The position numbers and the translations under genes were made by a program. Positions 55,701 through 64,000 of a stretch of DNA of 64,000 bases are shown here, in pieces. A model generated the notes under the pieces. That model saw nothing but the letters and a program-made list of their open reading frames with translations, ran no database searches and was not told the DNA's origin. Every line of letters begins with the position of its first letter. Position 1 is the first letter of the stretch. Source of the stretch: Megalonaias nervosa (lineage: Eukaryota; Mollusca; Bivalvia; Unionida; Unionidae); assembly GCA_016617855.1 (NCBI GenBank), contig JAECUM010096252.1, positions 40,322 to 104,321 of the forward strand. The letters run 5' to 3'.

Positions 55701-56570
55701 CTGTTATCAAACCTGCACCAGAACCACTTTGAAAATAAACGGGTGACAGTCGGAATAATCATATCAGCATGACATACTTGGCTTGAATTGACTGTTATCC
55801 AATCTCTACCAGAATCCCTTTGCAAAATAAATGGGTGACAGTCGGGATAATCATATCAGCATGACATACCTGGCTTGAATTGACTGTTATCAAATCTCTA
55901 CCAGAATCCCTTTGCAAAAGAAATGGGTGACAGTCGGGATAATCATATCAGCATGACATACCTGGCTTGAATTGACTCTTATCAAACCTCCACCAGAACC
56001 ACTTTGAAAAATAAACGGGTGACAGTCGGAATAATCATATCAGCATGACATACCTGGCTTGAATTGACTGTTATCAAATCTCCACCAGAATCCCTTTGAA
56101 AAATAAATGGGTGACAGTCGGGATAATCATATCAGCATGACATACCTGGCTTGAATTGACTGTTATCAAATCTCTACCAGAATCCCTTTGAAAAATAAAT
56201 GGGTGACCGTCGAGATAATCATATCAGCATGACATACCTGGCTTGAATTGACTGTTATCAAACCTCCACCAGAACCACTTTGAAAAATAAACGGGTGACA
56301 GTCGGAATAATCATATCAGCATGACATACCTGGCTTGAATTGACTGTTATCAAATCTCCACCAGAACCCCTTTGAAAAATAAATGGGTGACAATCGGGAT
56401 AATCATATCAGCATGAGATACCTGGTTTGAATTGACCGCTATCAAATCTCCACCAGAACCCTTTTGAAAAATAAATGGGTGACCGTCGGGATAATCACAT
56501 TAGTATGACATACCTGACTTTGATAAGACTGTTATCAAATCCCGACCAGAACCTTGTTGATGATAAAAAT
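43800..56570. repeat. 92-bp satellite array, about 139 copies (12.8 kb)
   Basis: The consensus monomer contains ATCATATCAGCATGACATAC, CTGGCTTGAATTGACTGTTA, TCAAATCTCTACCAGAATCC and CTTTGCAAAATAAATGGGTG, then ACAGTCGGGATA. Most monomers differ from consensus by only a few bases. A distinct subfamily (CACCAGAACCACTTTGAAAA with AAACGGGTGACAGTCGGAAT) is scattered in the right half. Some marker variants recur at multiples of the monomer (see findings). The left edge (43800) is abrupt. The right edge is progressively diverged (56400-56570). The length of 92 is not a multiple of three, so the small minus-strand frames are not genes. Confidence 0.97.
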
Positions 56571-56963
56571 GGGTCGTTGTCGGGATAAACACAGTTTTCT
56601 TGATACCTAAATAATATGCAACAATAAATACAGAGTCATGAGTGATGCTCAGGCACTCTAATTGCTTCTTGATGCTTTGCAAAGGTTACAAGCTTATATA
56701 TTATATATACCATTAGGGCACACCAAGAGAATATAAATATAGGGCATAATAGTAGTGAAGGGGGCGATATAGCGACAATGAGACTTCAGTCTTAAAATTG
56801 GTGTTTGCCTTATGGCGACAAGGGGAATTTAACAAGGGAAATTTAACATGGGTGTGACTATAGAGCGACAAGGGTAAAATGGAACATAGTGACAAGGGAT
56901 TGGGACTGTATAGCAACAAGGGAAATGGAACATACGGTGTCTATAGCGACAAGGGAATGGAAC
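56571..56963. repeat. Degenerate GCGACAAGGGAAATGGAACA repeat
   Basis: From about 56765, six to seven irregular copies of (A)GCGACAAGGG followed by AATGGAACATA or AATTTAACA. The first 190 bp (56571-56760) show nothing recognisable. Confidence 0.65.
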
Positions 56964-57006
56964 ATACATACATACATACATACATACATACATACATACA
57001 TACATA
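56964..57006. repeat. (CATA)n microsatellite
   Basis: About ten CATA units ending at 57006. Confidence 0.97.
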
Positions 57007-57345
57007 CCTCCATGGCCAGCTTATCCAGCAAGCGACGTGCATACTCCAGATGCATTTGAAGTTCCAACGGTTTGGCAATTCTGCTCATCTTGGATGTTCA
57101 CGTGTCAACGATGGGTAGCAAGACTGATGATGATGATGAGCTTGTATTACAGTCGCTTGCGCACACAGTGCATGCGCGACGATTTAAATCCCGCAATAGC
57201 GGACTACTTAATTGTTCGAGGGGGACGGAAGAAGACCCTCGTCTCCAAACATTTTAATGCACACAGAGTGTGCTACTTAATTGTGTCCGATTTCGGGACA
57301 TTGAAATCCCACGGGACAAACGACGAGCGGGATTAGAAGCACCCA
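57007..57345 (+). other. Unexplained open region, possible exon relic
   Basis: Two overlapping plus frames are open: one to 57336 (with DDLNPAIADYLIVRGGRKKT) and one starting MGSKTDDDDELVLQSLAHTV (57111-57257). Composition is coding-like and the GC content is higher than the surroundings. I do not recognise either product and see no splice partner. It may be a decayed transposon gene. Confidence 0.3.
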
Positions 57346-57775
57346 TGCTCAACGATAGAATGTCAGCATCCGCTGCTTCGCTTATTGGTGGATTATACCC
57401 CACTTATAGCGCCACACCAGTACCGTGATGACACGCCCATCGGGGTAGTAGGTTTAATGCGTGCACAGCACAGTATGATTGAATCTCCGGACGAGGATTG
57501 ATTGGTAGGGACATAGTTAGGAAGGGAACCGTTTGTAACAATCAGAGCTAATTTAGATCCCAGTTTCCAAAAATAAATTGCGTCTTGCAGAATTTTGAAA
57601 GATTGTATCTGTGCTGTTGAAGGGAAAAGGAGCACAAAAAAATTTAAGTGGGCATTAAGTTCTACTTTATTTTGATGGGAATTTTATTTATAATGTTTGA
57701 TAGTCTGGGGTTTTATATAAGTAGATAAAGTTATTTTCCGCCTTGAGTGTGTGTGTGTGGGGGGGGGGAGGGCTG
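57346..57775. other. Non-coding, nothing recognised
   Basis: No gene or repeat recognised. A G run (57759-57767) follows a short GT repeat. Confidence 0.35.
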
Positions 57776-60620
57776 ATGACTTGGGTGTTAGTCACCTTAT
57801 ATATTTAGTTTGGGGCCTTAATTTCTCTGAATAATATGGGTTCCGCATTGTGCGGCGGGGCCTGATGGCCATTGGATTTTTGGCCACCTTATAATTCTAA
57901 TTTTGGGGGTTTTACAAAATTATATGGACTTTTTATTTATCAATCATTACCACTTTGTGATACTGGGCCTGATGGCTGGGATGTAGCCACCTTATAATTT
58001 CTAATATTTATGGACCAAGTTAATATAATGAATGCACAGTATAAACTACTCCATTTCACTTTGTGCTGAAAGATGTGTTAGATAACAGAAGACAGAAGAC
58101 AGACGTTGTTAGTAATGAAAATTACTGAATCTCTATGATAATGTATAATTAGGATAAATTACCAACCATTCAATTACACATTTGTTAGATTTGTTATATA
58201 GTTAGTTTATATGATTTATTACTACGTGCATTGCATTATATTTAGTAATTTGAACCTGTCACTACTGCCATTGCTGAGTCTCGAGTTTGCAGACACAGCA
58301 TGGCGAAAGGGGGCAGGTCTGTCTCAATCGGTATAGGGTCCGCCGTATGCGCACAGGCATAATACCACTCCCCTATGCGGCTGGTCTCCAGTTTTTCCTA
58401 TTCGTCTTGATACATTTGCACTGCCCCTCCCCCCCCCCCGCAAGGCCACTGTGTTAGCGCAAGTAATAATGATCCTGTCACTAATGTCATGGCAAGGCTA
58501 GCCTCGGGGGGTTAGGTCTGTCTCAACTCTTTATGACCTGGCCTGTTTTCAATTTACCACTGCTTTGCGTATTGGTAGTCTAAAAATGTAAGTTTTAGAT
58601 CAGTGGCATGAGGGTAAAATCATTAAGTGAATTAGATTTTTCCTTATTTGCCATTTTCTTTCAGGACAAATAGAATATTATTATCTGTTGAATTGATATT
58701 AAGTTTACTGGGAGCTAGGAATTCCGGGTAGGTAGTTGCAGATCCTATGTGTTTTTGCTTGGTCTTAAAGATTTCCCGTTGCGCGTGATATTTGTTGCAC
58801 ACATTAAACACATGACTGATGATATTGTATTTAAGAGGTGTGCGTACTATTTTACATGTACCACTGGTTTATTCCTGCATTGCATGATGATAAATTATTC
58901 CTGGGGAAAGGAATAAGAGCCACATCCCCCAGGCGTTTAATCGCTCAAGGAGTGCTGTTCAATCTAGCCGTCATGGCGCAGAATTATGGGTTCTAAACTA
59001 CTTGAATGTAAGGGTATCATGAGTGGGAAATTAACTCAACATGCACTCATGTTTGCAATCTGCTTCTACCAAAATGAGTAATGAGTGGGAGTAGTTCCAG
59101 CACGAACTCATGTGTTTTAGGTGTGATATGTATGCGTGCATTGCACGCTGTTAATTTGATGCCCGGTCGAGGCAAGGGAGGAAGAAGGGCAGGAAGGCAG
59201 AGGTAGATCCACCGGAAGGCACTCGTTGACTCCAGGGTGCTGGCCTAAATTTTGTGTCTTACACGTGTTTTGAATTTTGGATAATTTAATTATGGATTTG
59301 GCCGAAAAGGTCTTCAAAATTTCTGAAATTTGGAATATACTCTGTGCTGTTTTGTAACAGTTAGTATTAAGCAGGTACTTCAGACGACAGCCGTTTGTAT
59401 GTTATTTATTTTATTATTTGTCGCCTTGTGTGACTGGCCCTGATGGTCCTGGGCTTAGACCACTGTTACGTGTAGGCTCGTACAAAAATAACAAGAGAAA
59501 AGGGTGAAGCCAACAAGCTTTGTAAATTTTAGCAAAATAATTTATTTCCCTAGAAAACAATGTAAAAATTGGAAATAGGACTTACTGTTTGTGAATATAA
59601 TCCAAAATTTAATCCTAAGATTGAAAAATATATGTCCTATCTCTAAACAGTTCTAATTGAATCCGGGTTTGAATCTCGATGAAATTCCAATATGGAGGCG
59701 ATGACGTCATATGATGTCTGTACTGATGGCAACAGATCTTCAACTGAATCACAGTTTATGTTTCCGTATAGAGTTTCCAGAATGAATTTCCACGGAATTT
59801 TTTTCTCCCAGAACTTTTATAAAAAAAAGTACACTTGTTTAGTTTTCTAGAGAATAAATTATTAAATTCCAAAAAATAGATGAACTTCAAACAATCTGAC
59901 AACAACAATAGAAACACCTTGTTCCCTCAAGGTGTTAAGAACGACTGACTGGAAAGCTCTCGGAATGAGTATTAAACCCAACTAAAACATCATCCCATTC
60001 CCTCGAGATGGGTCACGTGGTCTCTTAACATTTGTTCAACGCAATAAAAGGAAATGAAATTTGTCACGTAGGCAAGAACAGCCCTATCTAAGAACCAAAT
60101 TCTCACACTGCAAATATATTAAAAAAAGACAGGCTGTTTACACCTAGCTAACATATGGGCCGAAATGACCTTGGAAATAGCCAATCGTTTTTACTCGATG
60201 TTTACAAAATCTATGAACCAGGGTGAGCTAAAAATAGTGCTAATGTAATGCCTTTTACGTTCTAAGCAAACTGAATTTACTGGAAACAAATATCGAATCC
60301 CGTGAAAATAATCATTACAATAAAATGTAATGAAACAAAAATAAAATAAAAAAGAATTTTAAAACTAATACACAAGCAATTTAATTACATATACGTAACA
60401 ACCACCTTATATCAGCTGTTGTTTTTAGGGTCTGATATAACATACTTTATCATTTATGGGGCCTGATGGTCATAGGGTTTTGACCACCTTATACGTGTCT
60501 ATTTGGGGCCCTAGTGTTGTTTCTAATTTAGGTTCACGTTGCCGCTTTGTGCGGCGGGCCCTGACGGTCCTGGTGTTCGGAACACCTTATAATGTCTAGG
60601 TTTGAGGTCACTATGAACTC
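57776..60620. repeat. Degenerate GC-rich repeat family (GGGCCTGATGG...CCACCTTATA)
   Basis: At least six imperfect units share GGGCCTGATGGC and CCACCTTATAATTTCTA, at about 57858, 57966, 59441 (split by the LTR, resuming at 60401), 60458 and 60550. Some are preceded by GTGCGGCGGG. Between them lie 58230-59400, including two related segments (GTCACTACTGCCATT... and GTCACTAATGTCATG...) and runs of C (58429-58439). No gene is recognised. Possibly part of a larger retroelement UTR. Confidence 0.6.
59464..60400 (+). mobile_element. Solo LTR with perfect 5-bp target duplication
   Basis: It begins TGTTACGTGTAGGCTCG and ends ATACGTAACA: TG...CA termini with 8-bp inverted ends TGTTACGT/ACGTAACA. It is flanked by ACCAC on both sides (59459-59463 and 60401-60405). 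The length is 937 bp. It aligns over its whole length with 6975-7838. No coding region. TG/CA ends, a 5-bp duplication and this length fit a Ty3/Gypsy- or BEL-type solo LTR. The family assignment is inference. Confidence 0.85.
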
Positions 60621-60754
60621 ATATTGGAGTGGCTGCCATCTTTGGTTGAGTAGGGTAGGTTTGTTAGGATTAACGGGTGTATTAGTTAGATAAGGTTAGT
60701 TTGAGTAAAGAGGGAGGGAGAAAAAAAGGAAAGAGATTTTTTTAAGAACAAAGA

Positions 60755-61735
60755 TAAATGTTAATTTGTGGAGGACGTTTCATGTAGAGGATAAAATGGA
60801 ATGGCTTTAGTTACTTGTTAATTTACCTATTTATTTGGGGAGATAGGTGTCAGTGCTGTGTAAACAGGTCTAAGGTGACATTTCGCGGACATCCATCTGT
60901 TGGGCTGAGCCATTATGTTTGATTGAGATTTTTGGGTAGGATGGTAGCAGCCCTGTGTGTGACAGATATCTTTGCTGCATAATCAGGTCCCGAATCGACT
61001 TTTCAAAGACATCCGCCCACAGCAGGTTGGCTAATTCCTACTTTTTTATTTTTAGTTTGTTTAGTGATAACTGATTGTTAATTTGTGGAGGACGTTTTAT
61101 GAGATGGATAAAATGGAATGGCTTTTAAATAATTACTTTTTAATTTACTTATTTATTTAGAGAGACAAATGTCATTGCTGTGTAAACATGTCCCGAGGTG
61201 GCATTTCAAGGACATATCGTCTATTGGGCTGATCCATTATGTCATATCTATTATATTTAGTTTTTGGGTTGGGTGGTGGCGGCCATGTGTGTGAACAAAT
61301 GTCTTTGCTGAATAATCAGGTCCAGAGTCGACATTTCAAAGACATCCGCCCACAGCAGGTTGGCTATTTCCTATTATTTACTTTCACTTTGATTAGTGGT
61401 TCCTGATTGCTAATTTGTGAAGGACGTTTGATGGAGAGTGTGTTGCGGAATTGAGTATGTTGGACCCGATTAAGTTCTTATTTATTTTGAGAGACGGATG
61501 TCAGTGCTGTGTAAACAGGTCTCAAAGTGACATTTCACGGTCATCCGTTTATTGGGCTGAGCCATTATGTTTGATCGTTTATGTTGGATTTTTGAGTGGG
61601 GTGATGGCGGCCCGGCGTGAGACAGATATCTTTGCTAAATAATCAGGTCCCGAGCCAACATTTCAAAGAGATCCGCCCACAGCAGGTTGGCTAATTCGTA
61701 TTATTTATTCCAACTTTGTTTAGGGTTTTTGAGAT
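60755..61735 (-). repeat. Three tandem ~325-bp units downstream of the LINE coding region
   Basis: Copies start at about 60761, 61079 and 61411. Shared landmarks are TAATTTGTGGAGGACGTTT, GTCAGTGCTGTGTAAACAGG, GGGCTGAGCCATTATGT, CAGATATCTTTGCT and CATCCGCCCACAGCAGGTTG. The last unit ends within a base or two of the LINE stop codon. On the LINE strand the array would therefore be its 3'UTR. Confidence 0.85.
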
Positions 61736-61736
61736 T

Positions 61737-64000
61737 TTAGATTTTATTTGCGAGCCCTACTTCATTGATAAATTTTTTGATATTTTGGTAAGTAGTTATG
61801 ATGTTTGGATTTTCTTTTCCTAAAAGTTCTGGGTATGTACTTGGGGATCCAATTTTCTTTTGCGCAAGGTTGAATATAGATCTTTCTTGTTTGTATTCAT
61901 GGCAGATATTGAATATATGATGTAAATCTTCTGGTGTTTCACAGTGGTAGCAGTTGATGTTGGATTTTTTTGATCCAATGTATTTTCCGAAACTATTTGC
62001 TAGTTTGGTTTTTCCTGTATATATTCTGTTTATTAGTTTTTGATCTGAAGTACTTATCTTTGGTGGTTTAAGGGTCCTGTCCATTTCGCTTAGGACAGCG
62101 TACAGTGTCCGCCCTTTGGTGCTTTGATTTCACTGTTCTTGCCATTTGTGATTGATGTGTGTTCTAAAAATACTATGTATTTCATTTACGTTGTATTTTA
62201 TAGGAGTGCGACTAGGGTTTTCTAATCTTAGTTTGGCTGTCAAATCAGCTGTTTTATTTCCTAAGATACCTATGTGGGATGGAATCAACATGAATTCTAC
62301 GTACTGTTTGTTGTTGTTAAGTTCTTTTAGTAGTACGTAGGATTTTCTTAGAAAATTTTCTCTTGATTTGGTGTTGTTAGATTTTATGAATGTGATGACA
62401 TTAAGCGAGTCACTTATTATTACAGATTTTGTTTAATGTTGTTGATTTTAACCCATTTCAGAGCTTCCACAATGGCCAAGAATTCTGCTGTATATATGGA
62501 GCAGTAATGCGGTAGCCTGGCTCCAGTTTGAATATTACGTTCTGGAATTACTGAGGGGGTGCTGCTGTCCTGGGTGGCTCTGATGTTTTTGACCCATCGG
62601 TGTAGATTTTTACAAAACTGGAGTAGGAGTCAAGTAAATCCATTGTTATAGATGTTTTAAGTTGGTGTTCTTGGTCTAGTTTATTCCCGTATTTGGTTGC
62701 TTTGGTGTTAATGTCCGGTTTAGGAGTTCTCCAGGGGGCCTGATCAGGGTATTCTAGTTGTTCAGCTTGACAGTCATGGATTGGTAGTTGTTTTCCAAGT
62801 TCATGAATAAGTTTCCCTCCTGGGATGTTAGGGACTAGTTTTCGGCTAAATGGTTTGTTGTACTTTTCAATTGCTATTTTGGTTGGGTGTGAGTTTGGGT
62901 GAATAGTTACCCTTGCTGCATATTTTAATATAAGCTTATGCTCTCGTAACTGCAGTGGTAGCTTTCCTGTTAGTATTTGAAGTTCGTCAAGTGATGTTGA
63001 TGGGAGGGTGCCTGTGCAGACGATTAGAGCTTTTCTTTGAATTGAATCCAGTTTTTTGAGTAACTGATAATGGGCTGAGTTATATACTTGACATCCGTAA
63101 TCCCGTTTTGACCTTATGAGGGCTCTGTATAAGGATATCAGTGTTTCTTGATTGGATCCCCATGTTGTTCCTTTAAGATTTGTCATTAGGTTTAGGTCTT
63201 TATTACAGTTATTTATAAGGTTTTTTATATGTTGGTTCCAACTTAGATGTTCATCAAAGTACATACCCAGGAATCTAACTATCTTAACATATTTGATGGG
63301 GTTGTTTTGAATGTACAGAATTGGGTATTTTAGATTGTTGTTTCGTTTTAGGTGGAATATTATTGCTACAGTTTTTTTCATGGGAGATTTTGAAACCCAA
63401 TTTATCAGCCCATCTCCCTATTTTGTTTAGGCTTTGTTGGATGTCGTCTATAGTTTGGTGGGTTGCGGGGTTGCCTGATATCCAAATACCGCTATCATCA
63501 ACAAATTGCGATATACCTACTTCACTAAAAGTTAAGTTCTGGTCTAGATCATTTATCATGATAATAAATAGAGTGGGGCTAAGCACACTCCCTTGAGGGA
63601 TACCATTTTCCAGTGGGTGTTCTTCAGAGTAAGCTTCCCCCACTCTGATGATAATTTTCCGACCTGTTAGAAAATTTTCTATCCAGTTGAAAATGGGGCC
63701 AGTTATCCCGTAATTATTTAGTTTTGTTATGAGGCCTTTGGTCCAAATTATGTCGAACGCCTTATCCAGGTTGAGGAAGGCTGCAATTAGGTTTCTATCA
63801 CATTTTCTTTTACTGTTAAATGCTAATTTGATGGCTGCTTCAAGTCTAATTAGTTGGTCAGTAGTAGACCTGTTGTTTCTCAACCCGCACTGGTTTTCAG
63901 AGCATATTTTATTACTTTCCAGATGGTATTTTAGTTGTTTGGTGATAATGGTTTGTGGTGTTCGGAGTGCTCTGGGAGGGATAGTACCTCTGGCCGGGGG
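61737..64000 (-). mobile_element. LINE (I/Nimb-like) with reverse transcriptase and RNase H, decayed, runs off the window
   Basis: On the minus strand from 64000: NKICSENQCGLRNNRSTTDQ, then the RT core with AAFLNLDKAFDIIW, GIPQGSVLSPTLF and FVDD (about 63500). A frameshift near 63360 continues into a thumb-like region (VRFLGMYFDEHLSWNQHIKN). RNase H follows with YTDGSK, YTAEFLAIVEAL, SDS and IPSHIGILGNKTAD. A C-terminal CYHCETPEDLHHIFNIC finger ends it at 61737. RT followed by RNase H and a CCHC-like end is typical of I-superfamily LINEs, of which Nimb is common in molluscs. Breaks: frameshifts near 63360, 62560 and 62435, and a stop near 62130. The 5' half lies beyond the window. Confidence 0.9.

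Noticed and set aside
43800..56570. Protein-coding tandem gene or CRISPR-like array in the 92-bp satellite
   Set aside because: 92 is not divisible by three, frames are limited to about 60 codons, and whole monomers are conserved without spacers.

Overview
The window is animal genomic DNA: introns with GT/AG junctions, a Toll-like receptor, abundant microsatellites and satellites, a tRNA-derived SINE, a LINE and DNA transposons. A mollusc (or another lophotrochozoan) is the best guess. That rests on the protostome-style TLR, the repeated GGAGATAACTCT motif that I associate with molluscan intergenic DNA, and the overall element mix. It is inference, not proof. AT-rich non-coding DNA fills most of the space, and the only long intact gene is the TLR.

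Left edge (1-5660): non-coding DNA with a decayed LTR-like repeat, an unrecognised broken coding relic (3167-3582), a tRNA-derived SINE and two tandem arrays.

Nested-transposon block (5661-30829): the main discovery. The outer shell looks like a single two-gene DNA transposon. Both ends carry the same 11-bp terminal inverted repeat (AGGTCTACTAG), flanked by TTAA on the left and ATAA on the right. A second shared motif (CGGAAGTGACGC) lies about 175-180 bp inside each end, just upstream of each gene. From the right end a ten-exon THAP-domain, transposase-like gene runs leftward. From the left end a P2X7 ballast-domain-like gene runs rightward. The two meet tail to tail at about 6.6 kb. Both are pseudogenes. 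Into this shell have inserted a solo LTR (6975-7838), a 190-bp hAT-type MITE inside a conserved transposase exon (27199-27388), and a complete 17-kb Polinton/Maverick (9745-26706). The Polinton sits in an intron that would otherwise be only about 270 bp. The intergenic 3' junction of the two shell genes is also tandemly duplicated.

Polinton (9745-26706): about 90%-identical TIRs of about 133 bp enclose, on the minus strand, three unknown genes and a fibre-like protein. On the plus strand are a packaging ATPase, unknown genes, a penton-like protein, small hydrophobic or basic virion proteins, a major capsid protein, an adenain-like protease, a PLA2-like/integrase/chromodomain fusion and protein-primed DNA polymerase B. 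A NUMOD/HNH-type endonuclease lies on the minus strand between integrase and polymerase. Almost every gene is broken by stops or frameshifts, so the element is a fossil.

Right half: microsatellites and tandem arrays (28.7-37.9 kb), then a single-exon TLR gene (38135-40297). A 12.8-kb array of a 92-bp satellite (about 139 copies, 43.8-56.5 kb) with block-duplicated subfamilies follows. Next come degenerate GC-rich repeats with a second solo LTR carrying a perfect 5-bp target duplication (59464-60400), and a minus-strand LINE with RT and RNase H that runs off the window end. Three tandem copies of a ~325-bp unit lie directly downstream of the LINE coding region.
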